From positions 1 through 64,000 of the forward strand of contig JAOTUY010000006.1 of NCBI GenBank assembly GCA_029863625.1: a stretch of 64,000 bases of DNA, in the 5' to 3' direction. Position 1 is the first letter of the stretch. Each line of letters starts with the position of its first letter. The DNA is from Acidimicrobiia bacterium (GTDB taxonomy: Bacteria; Actinomycetota; Acidimicrobiia; Spongiisociales; UBA4744). Both the position numbers and the translations under genes were made by a program. Under the pieces are notes generated by a model. That model had not been told where the DNA came from. It saw only the letters and a list, made by a program, of their open reading frames with translations, and did not search any database. Shown here one piece after another: positions 54,317-63,623 of this stretch.

Positions 54317-56171
54317 AGTATTGCTGGGCCCGCGCCCAGGCGGCCCGGCCTATCTCGGCGCCCATCACCCGTCCGGCGAAGTCGTCGGCTCTAACGTGGA
54401 TGCCCCCGTAGAGACGCGAGACGCCGGCCTGGTCAGAAGCGTCGGCGTAGGTAGCCCACTGGAGAGTGACGTCGGTTTCTGGTCCTGCCTCGAACTCGAG
54501 CGAACCGGCCGGGATCGTCCATTCGCCCAGACCCCCGGGGAAGAACTCGCTTCCGGTGAAGGCGGCCATTACCTCGGCCGAAGCCCGGCTGAACGTACTG
54601 TGCCCGGATACATAGCCGGCGAACGAGGGCGTCACGAAGGTGGGTGCCTGGTAGGGGACCCAGTCAGCCGCCAGGATCCAGGCGACCCCTCCCGTCTCCG
54701 ATTCCCGGTCCGGCGGATTTCCGGCGTAGGCGCGTATCGCGATCTCCCCTTCGTGTCCGGCCAGGGCAGCGTGGCGCCGACCGGCCGTCGTCGTGGCTTC
54801 GGTGATGACCTCGACGAGATCGGGGACCAGGGGGAGCCCGTCGGGATCGTACGATGGGCCACCCGGTTCACTCGACTGGCCCAGCCCACCCAGGTAACGG
54901 ATCATCGAGATCGGCCTCACGTAGTCGTAGTAACCCTTGGTTCCCCATGCAGCCACCGCAGCGTCGTGGTTGGCACCGTTGAGCGCCAGGTAGAGCTTCA
55001 CATCCCATTCGAGCCGGTCGACCGCCGGACCGGTTCCACCGATCTTCAGATTGGGGGAGAGCTCGTCGGAAACCGCGTTAGCGAGGGTGTTCCAGTGCCC
55101 CGGGGGAGTCTCCGAGTGTGGGCCGTCTGCCCAGAATTCCGCGACGGCCCGGTTGAAGTCTGCTCGGTTGACGACCACCGGTTCGTACGGGCTACCGGTG
55201 ACCGGATTGACCGGGTGACCTGAGCCGTCGGTGGTGCCGAGCGGATTGGCCCCGATCGCTCGCGGCGAGATGTCGATCAAGACACCGGCCGCCGGGTCGA
55301 GCAGACTGCTGTATCGGATCACCTCCACTGCGCCTTCTTTGTACGCCTGTTCGGTGGCCGGATCTCCCAGATAAGGTGGGTCGCCCGGGTCGATTGGCAT
55401 CCCAAGCGGACCCGCCTCGGGCAGAGCGAAGCCCTTCACGAAGCCCCAGTGGGGGTCGACGAATTCCTGAACGGCGTTCTCGACCGGGATCCCGTTCTGG
55501 GAGATCATCTCCTCGATTCGCAGCGGCTGCCAGCGATTGGGATCGATGAGGGTGGTCCCTGATTGATCCACGACCAGGGGAGGGTTGACCGGTTGGTAGT
55601 CGGGGTCGATGTACCCCTCGGCTTCATTCGACCCGTCTCCCAGACCGGCGTCGAGCACCACCCGGGCGATCCGGTTTCCGAGCGCCGCCGGAGAATCCCC
55701 TTCAGTGGTTGTCACGTCGATTGGGTAGCAGAGCGCCTCCATCAATGCATCGAACTCGGGGATTGTCTCCACCGCGCCGACCGAGTCGAGATAGCGGGCC
55801 TCGAGAATCCGGAAAGCTGCGTAGCTGATCGCCTCGTCGCGAGCCGCGCTCACATTCCGATCCGACTGCTCCTCGTCGACGAAGATCCCCTCAGCCTCCG
55901 GCTCGAAAGCAGCCCAGGCATCCCACATGGCGGCCGACGCATGGAACAAGTTGCGGGCGTGGACGGTAGGCGCCGGGACGTCCCGACGAATCGCGTCGAG
56001 CAGGGCTTCGTTCCAGCGCCGGGCCACCGTCCATTCAGGATGGTCGACCATTGGAGGGCATGCTGGGTCACGAGACCAAAGACCGGCCACCGTGAGTCCA
56101 CCCAGGGCGACGGCGGCCGCGACGAATACCACCAACAGTGCCATGAAGCGTTTCAATCGGCTGGACACCAT
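54294..56171 (-). CDS. Vanadium-dependent haloperoxidase/PAP2-like protein
   Basis: Exported protein of 625 aa with a signal anchor (FMALLVVFVAAAVALGGLTVAG). The C-terminal third carries the vanadate/phosphate-binding motifs: the Lys/Arg-bearing KGYYDYVRPISMIRYL, SGHSTFSRASAEVMAAF (P/S-G-H-S/T) and RLYGGIHVRADD (R-x-x-x-G-G-I-H). A helical N-terminal region (NLFHASAAMWDAW) is the typical scaffold. It may oxidise halides or act as a phosphatase; the motifs do not discriminate. First gene of a three-gene operon with CRTAC1 and the M24-like protein. Confidence 0.9.
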   Translation of the reverse strand: MVSSRLKRFMALLVVFVAAAVALGGLTVAGLWSRDPACPPMVDHPEWTVARRWNEALLDAIRRDVPAPTVHARNLFHASAAMWDAWAAFEPEAEGIFVDEEQSDRNVSAARDEAISYAAFRILEARYLDSVGAVETIPEFDALMEALCYPIDVTTTEGDSPAALGNRIARVVLDAGLGDGSNEAEGYIDPDYQPVNPPLVVDQSGTTLIDPNRWQPLRIEEMISQNGIPVENAVQEFVDPHWGFVKGFALPEAGPLGMPIDPGDPPYLGDPATEQAYKEGAVEVIRYSSLLDPAAGVLIDISPRAIGANPLGTTDGSGHPVNPVTGSPYEPVVVNRADFNRAVAEFWADGPHSETPPGHWNTLANAVSDELSPNLKIGGTGPAVDRLEWDVKLYLALNGANHDAAVAAWGTKGYYDYVRPISMIRYLGGLGQSSEPGGPSYDPDGLPLVPDLVEVITEATTTAGRRHAALAGHEGEIAIRAYAGNPPDRESETGGVAWILAADWVPYQAPTFVTPSFAGYVSGHSTFSRASAEVMAAFTGSEFFPGGLGEWTIPAGSLEFEAGPETDVTLQWATYADASDQAGVSRLYGGIHVRADDFAGRVMGAEIGRAAWARAQQYYGSRGDA

Positions 56172-56394
56172 CGGTTGGTTCCTTCAAAGTTGCCCGGGCG
56201 AAGTCCACGACATCGACTGTTCGCTTGCCCAAAAAGTTCGGGAGACCTTCATCGCCGGCTGAGAACCCGGATCGTAGCACCAGGGTCGCGCAAGAAAACC
56301 CGCGATGGGGTTGCTAATCGACGAGGTGGTTCATAAAGTACGTGCCTCGCCGCATGTCTGTGCGCGCGATGGAACCCCACGGAGGAATCACAGA

Positions 56395-57492
56395 ATGAAA
56401 CTACGTACCAGACTGCTCGCAGTTTTGGCCGTATTGGCGTTGGTCGCCGCGGCCTGCAGCAGCACTAGCGACGAGACAACCACAACGGCTGGTGACACCG
56501 GCACTACGGCAGGATCGGCCGACGAACTGACCGTCGGCGTTTCCTGGAACAACTACAACGAAGAGCGTTGGGCCAAGTCCGACGAGCCCGCCATCAAGGC
56601 AGCTCTCGACGCGGCCGGCGTGAAGTACATCTCGACCGACGCCGGTTCGTCGACCGAGCAGCAGATCGCCGATGTTGAGAACCTGATCACCCAGGGTGCG
56701 GACGCGCTCATTATCCTGGCGCAGGACGGAACGGCAATTCTGCCGGCCGTGCAGAGCGCTCTCGACCAGGGTATTCCTGTCATTGCCTACGACCGCCTCA
56801 TTGAGGATCCGGGTGCTCTGTACATCACCTTCGACAACGTTGAGGTCGGCCGGATGCAGGCCCGCGTGATCTTCGACCTGGTACCCGAAGGCAATTACGT
56901 CTTCATCAAGGGCAACCAGGCCGATGCCAACGCCGACTTCCTCCGGGGCGGCCAGCAGGAAGTCCTGCAGGCGGCCATCGACTCCGGTGCCATCGTCAAC
57001 GTGGGTGAGTCCTACACCGACAACTGGGATCCGGCAGTAGCCCAGACCAACATGGAGCAGTTCCTGACCCAGAACAACAACGAGGTTGACGCGGTCGTCG
57101 CCTCCAACGACGGCATGGCCGGCGGCGTGGTTGCCGCTTTGGCAGCCCAGGGTCTCGACGGAATCGTGCCGGTATCCGGCCAGGATGGTGACGGAGCCGC
57201 CCTCAACCGGGTGGCGCTCGGCACCCAGTCCGTGTCGGTTTGGAAAGACGCCCGTGAACTCGGCAAAGCTGCCGGCGAAGCGGCAGTAGCGCTTGCCCAG
57301 GGCACTGCCCTCGGCAGCGTCTCGGGCGTGGTCACCTTCGACTCGCCTGGTGGCAACGCCATGACGTCGATTCTCTTGGCCCCCATTCCGATCACCCAGG
57401 ACAACCTGAACGTCGTGCTCGACGCTGGTTGGATCGACGCCGAAACCCTGTGTCAGAACGTCACAGCCGGTTCGGTGGCGGTCTGCCCGTAA
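56395..57492 (+). CDS. xylF: D-xylose ABC transporter substrate-binding lipoprotein
   Basis: Periplasmic-type binding protein of 365 aa anchored as a lipoprotein (VLALVAAACSS, then a Thr/Gly-rich linker). ELTVGVSWNNYNEERWAK, GADALIILAQDGTAI, VIAYDRLIEDPGALYITFDN and the KGNQADANADFLRGG and VSGQDGDGAALNRVALG segments match XylF strongly. The ATG at 56395 has ribosome site GGAGGA. It is the first gene of a xylF-xylH-xylG operon and is followed by a GC-rich hairpin that probably keeps its expression higher than that of the membrane components. Confidence 0.93.
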   Translation: MKLRTRLLAVLAVLALVAAACSSTSDETTTTAGDTGTTAGSADELTVGVSWNNYNEERWAKSDEPAIKAALDAAGVKYISTDAGSSTEQQIADVENLITQGADALIILAQDGTAILPAVQSALDQGIPVIAYDRLIEDPGALYITFDNVEVGRMQARVIFDLVPEGNYVFIKGNQADANADFLRGGQQEVLQAAIDSGAIVNVGESYTDNWDPAVAQTNMEQFLTQNNNEVDAVVASNDGMAGGVVAALAAQGLDGIVPVSGQDGDGAALNRVALGTQSVSVWKDARELGKAAGEAAVALAQGTALGSVSGVVTFDSPGGNAMTSILLAPIPITQDNLNVVLDAGWIDAETLCQNVTAGSVAVCP

Positions 57493-57522
57493 GCCCGTCG
57501 AACAAATCGATTGACGAACACC

Positions 57523-57549
57523 GCGCCCCCGGGTTCCCCCCGGGGGCGC
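57523..57549 (+). terminator. Intra-operon hairpin between xylF and xylH
   Basis: An 11-bp perfect GC-rich stem (GCGCCCCCGGG and complement) with a 5-nt loop, 31 bp after the xylF stop. It is likely to stabilise xylF mRNA or attenuate transcription into xylH, the usual way to make excess binding protein. Confidence 0.7.
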
Positions 57550-57585
57550 AGTCGCGCTACTCTCCCGTCCTGAGGTTTGCCAGAT

Positions 57586-58896
57586 TTGACCGATACCACC
57601 ACCAAGGCACCCGAACGGGTCGAGGAGCAGGGGAAGCGCTCGCTGGGCGCCCTGCTCCGCGCCACGGAGATCGACACCCGCCTGCTGGGCATGGTGGTGG
57701 CCTTGCTGGTCATCTGGGTAGGGTTTCACGTGCTGTCCGGCGGCACCTTCCTAACGGCTCGCAACCTGTGGAACCTGTCGGTCCAGACTTCCGCAGTGGC
57801 GATCATGGCCACCGGGATGGTGCTGGTCATCGTGTCTCGCAACATCGATCTCTCGGTCGGTTCGATGCTGGCGGTGGTCGGCATGACGATGGCCTTGCTG
57901 CAAGCCGAGATTCTTCCCGACCTCCTGGGTTTCGACCATTGGGCGATCTGGGTAATCTCTCTGGCGGTCGGCCTGGTCCTGGGGGCGCTGATCGGCGGGT
58001 TTCAGGGATTCATCGTCGCCTACGTTGGCGTGCCGTCTTTCATCGTCACTCTGGGCGGCTTGCTGGTGTGGCGGGGGGTGGCCTGGGCTATGGCGAGCGG
58101 GCGCACGATCGCGCCGATGGACGCCACCTTTCAGCTCCTCGGGGGCGGTTCGCGCGGTTCGATCGGGGAGACCTGGAGCTGGATCGTCGGGGGCGTTGCC
58201 GTTGTGGCGATCGTGGTTTTGCTTACCAATCGTCGCCGGCAACGGAACAAGTACGGTTTCCGGCTCCGTCCTATGTGGGCGGAGGTCGGCCTCGGGGCGG
58301 TCGCTTGTTTGGCCGTGTTGGGAGCGGTGTGGGTCATCAACAGCTACCCCATGCCGGCCCGACTGGCCCAGCAGTATGCGGAAGAACGGGGGATTGTCTG
58401 GCCGGAAGGCGGGTTGATCATCCCGCTCGGCATCGCCGTCCCGGTCATGCTCGGCCTCGTCGTAGCACTGGTCATGACGTTCATCGCCACTCGCCGGAGC
58501 TTCGGTCGGTACGTCTTCGCCATCGGCGGCAACCCGGAGGCAGCCGAACTGGGCGGCATTAAGACACGGTGGACCGTTGTGAAGACCTTCGCGTTGATGG
58601 GCGTTCTGGTTGCCCTCGCTGCGGCAGTGCAGACGGCCCGGCTCAACGCGGCGGTCAGCGGCCTCGGACAATTGAGCGAACTCTATGTGATCGCCGCCGC
58701 CGTGATCGGCGGGACTTCTCTCGCTGGTGGGGTCGGGACCATCGCCGGAGCGGTACTCGGTGCCCTGGTGATGCAGTCGCTGCAATCCGGCATGGTCTTG
58801 ATGGGGATCGATGCGCCCCTCCAGGACATTGTGGTCGGTGTCGTGCTCGTGGTAGCGGTGGCCATCGATTCGTTTTATCGACGGAGGTCAACATAA
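57586..58896 (+). CDS. xylH: D-xylose ABC transporter permease
   Basis: Membrane permease of 436 aa of the BPD_transp_2/RbsC group. About ten helices; core segments [42 protein letters not shown] and the coupling loop with [16 protein letters not shown] are characteristic of XylH. A long loop between helices (about 190-250) contains an extra transmembrane pair. Starts at TTG 57586 with GAGGT upstream; TTG 57577 is possible but too close to that site. Confidence 0.9.
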   Translation: MTDTTTKAPERVEEQGKRSLGALLRATEIDTRLLGMVVALLVIWVGFHVLSGGTFLTARNLWNLSVQTSAVAIMATGMVLVIVSRNIDLSVGSMLAVVGMTMALLQAEILPDLLGFDHWAIWVISLAVGLVLGALIGGFQGFIVAYVGVPSFIVTLGGLLVWRGVAWAMASGRTIAPMDATFQLLGGGSRGSIGETWSWIVGGVAVVAIVVLLTNRRRQRNKYGFRLRPMWAEVGLGAVACLAVLGAVWVINSYPMPARLAQQYAEERGIVWPEGGLIIPLGIAVPVMLGLVVALVMTFIATRRSFGRYVFAIGGNPEAAELGGIKTRWTVVKTFALMGVLVALAAAVQTARLNAAVSGLGQLSELYVIAAAVIGGTSLAGGVGTIAGAVLGALVMQSLQSGMVLMGIDAPLQDIVVGVVLVVAVAIDSFYRRRST

Positions 58897-58898
58897 CC

Positions 58899-59690
58899 AT
58901 GGCGCAGGTTGTGGAAGAGCGGACTCCCCTGGTGGAGATGAGGAACATGAGGGTTGCCTTCGGCGGCGTGCATGCCGTCGAAGGCGTCACGGTCGACCTT
59001 TTCCCCGGGGAGGTGGTAGCCCTGGTAGGCGGCAACGGCGCCGGGAAGACGACCCTCATCAAAACCCTGTCCGGCGCTCATCCGGCCGATTCCGGGGAGA
59101 TCCGGATTGAAGGCAAACCGGTGACGATTGCGAACCCGAGGGATGCCAAGGTCTACGGGATTGAGACGATCTACCAAACGCTCGCCCTGGCCGACAACGT
59201 CGATGCGACTGCCAACATGTTCTTGGGGCGCGAATTGAAGACACGCTGGGGGTCCCTCGACGAAGCGGCCATGGAGGATGCCACCCGCAAGATCATGGGG
59301 CGGCTCAATCCCAAGTTCCTGAACTTCAAGACGGCCGTGAATTCGTTGTCGGGTGGTCAACGCCAATCCGTGGCTATTGCCCGGGCAGTTCACTTCAATG
59401 CCAGGATCCTGATCATGGACGAGCCGACCGCAGCCCTCGGCCCCGCCGAGACTGCCCAAGTGGCCGAGCTGATCAAGCAGCTCAAGGCCGAGGGCATCGG
59501 GATCTTTCTGATCAGCCACGACATCCACGACGTGTTCGACCTGGCAGACCGGATCAGCGTGATGCTGCAAGGCAAGCTGGTGGGAACGGTCAACAAGACC
59601 GACGTGACCATGGACGAGGTTCTGGGCATGATCATCATCGGCAAGCTGCCGCACGAGGTTTCTCAGACGGAGCTCGAGAAGCTCCACTAG
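58899..59690 (+). CDS. xylG: Sugar ABC transporter ATP-binding protein (single domain)
   Basis: ATPase of 263 aa: Walker [11 protein letters not shown]-loop [13 protein letters not shown], signature [11 protein letters not shown], Walker [13 protein letters not shown] and H-loop [11 protein letters not shown]. Standard E. coli XylG has two fused ATPase modules (about 510 aa); this is a single-module version, which should act as a homodimer. ATG at 58899 directly follows the permease stop, with ribosome site GGAGGT. Last gene of the xyl transport operon. Confidence 0.88.
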   Translation: MAQVVEERTPLVEMRNMRVAFGGVHAVEGVTVDLFPGEVVALVGGNGAGKTTLIKTLSGAHPADSGEIRIEGKPVTIANPRDAKVYGIETIYQTLALADNVDATANMFLGRELKTRWGSLDEAAMEDATRKIMGRLNPKFLNFKTAVNSLSGGQRQSVAIARAVHFNARILIMDEPTAALGPAETAQVAELIKQLKAEGIGIFLISHDIHDVFDLADRISVMLQGKLVGTVNKTDVTMDEVLGMIIIGKLPHEVSQTELEKLH

Positions 59691-59705
59691 TCCAGCTTTC
59701 AGCTT

Positions 59706-59728
59706 CGAGGCCCGGGCCCGGGGCTTCG
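59706..59728 (+). terminator. Hairpin after the xylose transport operon
   Basis: CGAGGCCC (59706-59713) pairs with GGGCTTCG (59721-59728) through eight pairs, one G-U, with a 7-nt loop. It sits 16 bp downstream of the xylG stop and is a probable transcription terminator. Confidence 0.55.
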
Positions 59729-59730
59729 GG

Positions 59731-59757
59731 TTACGAGTTACCAGCTACCAGTTACGG
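59731..59757 (+). repeat. Four imperfect heptamer repeats (TTACCAG-like)
   Basis: Directly after the terminator, four consecutive 7-mers read TTACGAG, TTACCAG, CTACCAG and TTACGGC. The unit is short and imperfect; it may be a dispersed intergenic repeat type or simple slippage. Confidence 0.5.
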
Positions 59758-59821
59758 CATCAACGGACTGTTGGGCCGGTTCGGCTGTCCGCCCGGTCCA
59801 CCGGATACTGAATACTGCTGG

Positions 59822-60547
59822 TCAGTCAGCCTCTTTGATGCTGCGCATCGACCAGAGCAGCGTCCGCATGGTGAGGGGCTGTTTGAGCACGGTGACCACC
59901 GCTTCGGCGACGTCTTCCGGGCGAAGCATGTCGGCGAGACCCGGCATGTCCGGGGTGCGTCCGGCCCCCATCGCGAACTCGGTGGCCGTGCCGCCCGGAC
60001 AGACGGTGCTCACCCGGATGCCCTTCTCCCGGAGCTCGCGATCGAGGCCTCCTGCCAGCCCGACCTGGGCGTATTTGGTCGCCGCGTAGACGGCCTCATC
60101 GCCGGCGCCGCGCAAACCGGCCACCGAGGCAACGATCACGACATCTCCGCCGCCCGCCTCGAGGAACCGCGGGACGGCTGCTCTGATCGGCCACACCGTC
60201 CCGGCCACGTTGGTGTCCATCATGGTTACCAGCTGTTCATCAGATAGATCCATGATCCCGCCGTAGGCGCCGATCCCGGCGTTGACGACCAGCGCGTCCA
60301 GCCTCCCGAAGCGGGCGAACGCCTCCTCAACCAACCGTTTGGAGTCCTGGGGCTTGCGGACGTCCATCTCAATCACCGCCACCTTGGCCCCTAATTCGGC
60401 GGCGAGATCCTCGAGGCGCTCGAGGCGTCTGGCCCCCAGCACGACGGACGCGCCCTCCGCCACCAGCGCCCGGGCGGTTGCCTTCCCAATACCTGCGCTG
60501 GCTCCCGTGATCCCAACAGTCAGGCCGTTCAAGTCTCTCATCGGCAT
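59822..60547 (-). CDS. Short-chain dehydrogenase/reductase
   Basis: Classical SDR of 241 aa. Cofactor motif TGASAGIGKAT, acid/NNAG-type segment VVNAGIGAYGG, catalytic Ser in VIVASVAGLRG and YxxxK in YAATKYAQVG. The Arg-rich ARRLERL after the second strand suggests NADP(H). ATG 60547 has ribosome site GAGGAGG. It is 23 bp downstream of xylose isomerase, so it may act on a pentose or a related polyol; substrate is unproven. Confidence 0.9.
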   Translation of the reverse strand: MPMRDLNGLTVGITGASAGIGKATARALVAEGASVVLGARRLERLEDLAAELGAKVAVIEMDVRKPQDSKRLVEEAFARFGRLDALVVNAGIGAYGGIMDLSDEQLVTMMDTNVAGTVWPIRAAVPRFLEAGGGDVVIVASVAGLRGAGDEAVYAATKYAQVGLAGGLDRELREKGIRVSTVCPGGTATEFAMGAGRTPDMPGLADMLRPEDVAEAVVTVLKQPLTMRTLLWSMRSIKEAD

Positions 60548-60570
60548 TGCGCCTCCTCAGGTGGTATCGG

Positions 60571-61902
60571 TCAGATCGTTTTCCAGAGGGTCTGGTTGAT
60601 AAGGTTCTCGAGTTGTTCCTGCCTTCCCGAAACTGGCGAAGGGTCGATCTCTCCGTTCGCTACCTTCTCCTCGAGGTGGGCCAAGGTGAGGTCCCCAGAG
60701 AGGATCCGGGTGCCCAACGCCCCGGACCATCCGGCGTAGCGGCTATTGCGGGCCGCTTCAAGCTCGCCGTCCTCAATGAGTTGCGCGGCTACGAGCAGTG
60801 ATTTGGCGAGGGTATCGATGGCGCCGATGTGCCCGTGGAAGAGATCGATGCGGTCGAGGCTCTGTCGGCGCAGCTTCGTGTCGAAGTTGAAACCCCCGGT
60901 GGTGAATCCGCCCCCGCGCAAGATCTCGTACATCGCCAGGCTCATCTCTTCTACCGAGTTGGGGAACTGGTCGGTGTCCCAGCCGTTTTGCGGATCGCCG
61001 CGGTTGGCGTCGATACTCCCGAGAATGCCGTTGTCGACGGCGTAGGCAACTTCGTGGTGGAAGCTATGACCGGCCAGGGTGGCGTGGTTCACCTCGATGT
61101 TCACGAAGAGTTCTCCGAGGAGGTCGTACCGCTCCAGGAACCCGTGCACCGTGGCGCAGTCGAAGTCGTACTGGTGCTTGGTCGGCTCCTGTGGTTTCGG
61201 CTCGATCAGCAGGGTCCCCTGAAAACCGATGGAGTGCTTGTACTCGACGACCATGGTGAGGAAGCGGGCGAGCTGATCGGCCTCCTGCCGCATCCGGGTG
61301 TTGAGCAGTGTCTCGTACCCTTCCCTGCCGCCCCAGAGGACGTAGTTTTCGCCGCCGAGGCGGTGCGTGGCATCGATGGCGTTCTTCACCTGGGCGGCGG
61401 CGTAGGCGAACACCTCGGGGTCTGGATTGGTGGATGCGCCTGCGGCGAACCGGGGGTGACTGAACGCATTGCTCGTCCCCCACAGCAGCTTGACGCCCGT
61501 GTGGGCCATCAGCTGTTCGGCGTAGGACACCATCACTTCGAGGTTGCGCTTGGTCTCGGCGAAAGTGGTTCCGGTGGGCGAGATGTCGACGTCGTGGAAA
61601 CAGAAGAAGGGGGTTCCGAGTTTGGTGAAAAACTCGAAGGCTGCGTCCATCTTCTGTTTGGCCGCGTCCAGGTCGTTTGGATTGGTCAGCCAGGGTCGGT
61701 CGAAGGTTCCGGATCCAAAGATGTCGCTACCGGGCCAGTTGAACGAGTGCCAGTAGCAGACGGCCATCCGCAGGTGGTCCTCCATCCTCTTTCCGAGCAC
61801 CAGTCGGTCGGGGTCATAGACTTTGAACGAAAGCGGGTCGGTGGACCCGGGTCCGCCGAACGGGACCGGGGTTGCGACCTCGGTGAAAAATACATCACTC
61901 AC
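60571..61902 (-). CDS. xylA: Xylose isomerase
   Basis: Metal-dependent isomerase of 443 aa (class II size) converting D-xylose to D-xylulose. The catalytic His/Asp motif [40 protein letters not shown], the metal-binding [19 protein letters not shown] and [11 protein letters not shown] are present. Start is GTG 61902, preceded by GGAGG. It lies convergent to the xylFHG transport operon, with no xylulokinase in the window. Its promoter region (61903-62079) is shared with the divergent TIGR01777 gene. Confidence 0.95.
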   Translation of the reverse strand: MSDVFFTEVATPVPFGGPGSTDPLSFKVYDPDRLVLGKRMEDHLRMAVCYWHSFNWPGSDIFGSGTFDRPWLTNPNDLDAAKQKMDAAFEFFTKLGTPFFCFHDVDISPTGTTFAETKRNLEVMVSYAEQLMAHTGVKLLWGTSNAFSHPRFAAGASTNPDPEVFAYAAAQVKNAIDATHRLGGENYVLWGGREGYETLLNTRMRQEADQLARFLTMVVEYKHSIGFQGTLLIEPKPQEPTKHQYDFDCATVHGFLERYDLLGELFVNIEVNHATLAGHSFHHEVAYAVDNGILGSIDANRGDPQNGWDTDQFPNSVEEMSLAMYEILRGGGFTTGGFNFDTKLRRQSLDRIDLFHGHIGAIDTLAKSLLVAAQLIEDGELEAARNSRYAGWSGALGTRILSGDLTLAHLEEKVANGEIDPSPVSGRQEQLENLINQTLWKTI

Positions 61903-62079
61903 GGCGGAGCCTCCTGCGTCCAAGCGATCTGTTGGAATGTCAGGATCATCAATTCTGCCCCGACCGGGCGAGCCTATCACAGGGTTCTGGGCCGCGGTTA
62001 TTCGGGTTGAGGGGTGCTGATGGCGGTCTCTCGAGCCACGCCCATCCAATAGAGTCCGCAGATCCGTAGAAAGGTTGTC

Positions 62080-62982
62080 ATGTCACGAACCGTTCTTGTA
62101 TCCGGGGCCTCCGGCCTGATTGGTACCGCGCTGGTGCCCTACTTGAGGGCAAGAGGCGACCGAGTAGTTGTGCTTGTCCGCAGACCCACTCGCATTGATG
62201 ACGAGATCCGCTGGGGTCCGGCCACCGGCGACCTACCGGAAGGAACCGTCGACGGTGTGGATGTGGTGGTCAACCTGAGCGGGGCGGGCGTAGGCGACAA
62301 GCGCTGGTCGGAAAAACGGAAGAAGCTGCTGGTCGACTCGCGAGTCGACCCTACCGGTCTCCTAGCCCGTGCCATCGCCACCTCGTCAAATCCGCCGTCG
62401 GCCTTCCTTTCCATCTCGCCCCTCGGCATTTACGGACAGGATCGGGGCGATGAGTTACTTGACGAGTCGGCCGGCTTCGGTACCGACTTTCTGGCCAGGC
62501 TGGCCGCCCAGTGGGAACAAGCTGCCGACCCGGCCACGGCAGCGGCCCGGGTGGTTTTGTGCCGAACGGGCATGGTCCTGTCGAACAAGGGACCTTTGAT
62601 GGCGAAGTTTCTCCCGTTGTTCAAGGCCGGTCTCGGCGGGAAGCTGGGATCGGGTAATCAATGGATGAGTTGGATCTCCATCGATGACGAGATCGCCGCT
62701 TTGGCCCACCTGATGGACTCATCGCTCTCCGGTCCGGTCAACCTGGTAGCTCCCAATCCGGTCACCAACGCCGAATTCACTAAGGTGCTGGCCAGGGTCC
62801 TGAGCCGCCCGGCGCTCTTCATCATTCCGCGTTTTGCTCTCGTCATCCGGCTTGGCCAAGAGATGGCGGACGGCATGGCGTTGGTCAGCCATCGGGCTCG
62901 TTCGGACCTTCTTACTTCTGATGGGTTCGAGTTCTCATATCCGGACCTGGAGTCTGCCCTCCGTCACGTGCTGGGCCGTTGA
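62080..62982 (+). CDS. TIGR01777-family NAD(P)-binding protein
   Basis: Extended-SDR-fold protein of 300 aa of the SDR39U1/YfcH type. [22 protein letters not shown] is the Rossmann dinucleotide-binding start, with [29 protein letters not shown] and [11 protein letters not shown] family motifs. The C-terminal part includes the usual [14 protein letters not shown] segment. Its enzymatic role is unknown; family members have been linked to cell-division and heme-related processes only loosely. Confidence 0.9.
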   Translation: MSRTVLVSGASGLIGTALVPYLRARGDRVVVLVRRPTRIDDEIRWGPATGDLPEGTVDGVDVVVNLSGAGVGDKRWSEKRKKLLVDSRVDPTGLLARAIATSSNPPSAFLSISPLGIYGQDRGDELLDESAGFGTDFLARLAAQWEQAADPATAAARVVLCRTGMVLSNKGPLMAKFLPLFKAGLGGKLGSGNQWMSWISIDDEIAALAHLMDSSLSGPVNLVAPNPVTNAEFTKVLARVLSRPALFIIPRFALVIRLGQEMADGMALVSHRARSDLLTSDGFEFSYPDLESALRHVLGR

Positions 62983-63623
62983 CCGGCGCGATCTCGGCCG
63001 GCGGGCACCAGGACGGCAAACGCTTCGCACCGAGGTGACCTGCCTTCGTGTTCTCCGAATGATCTGTCGAACGCGCCGTTCCCAGGACCTCAACCCCGGG
63101 CGCACCAAAGCCGCGATCGGGATGTTCGGGTGCGTTCATCGGGCTCATCGCGCTCGGCGTGCTCTCGCTCTACTACTTCTTGAGAACGGTCACCGTTATG
63201 ATGCCGCTCGGACTGATCCTGTTTGAATCTCACCATTGGCTAGCCGGCGGTTTGAATTGGGGGAGGACCCGATTCTGAGCGGTAAGTCCCGCTTGATGAG
63301 ATGACCGGGGGTTGGGTGAGCTCTGCCTGGTGGCTACCTAAGCACGGCCCTCGCCTGTGCCGAAGTCACCCCAAACCACCAAGCCGGTTGCCCGAGTTCC
63401 TAGGTGTCCTTCCCACAGAGGTGGTTGTCGAGGATGACCATTGGTGGGTACATGGCCCTGTTCCTCACACGGGTCCTTCGGGCCGGTCGTGTGACACCCG
63501 GGTAACACAGAACGATGAGCTATCGGTGAGATACCACGTAATGGGGGTCAACGCGTTTCACACCATGTGTCGAAATTCTTGGATTAAGACCGACCGGGCG
63601 AAACGGTAGTGAGCCTCTTCGTT
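62983..63623. other. Intergenic region with no intact gene
   Basis: About 640 bp between the TIGR01777 gene and the convergent EAL-domain gene. The only coding-like piece is a membrane-protein tail at 63123-63278. Frames at 63300-63610 are open but not protein-like. CGTTTCACAC occurs twice (about 63553 and 63620), possibly by chance. Confidence 0.4.
63123..63278 (+). pseudogene. Possible membrane-protein tail fragment
   Basis: In the plus frame ending at a TGA at 63276-63278, GAFIGLIALGVLSLYYFL is a good membrane helix followed by RTVTVMMPLGLILFESHHW. No start codon or upstream coding part can be found in that frame. It may be the 3' remnant of a lost gene or a chance open stretch. Confidence 0.25.
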
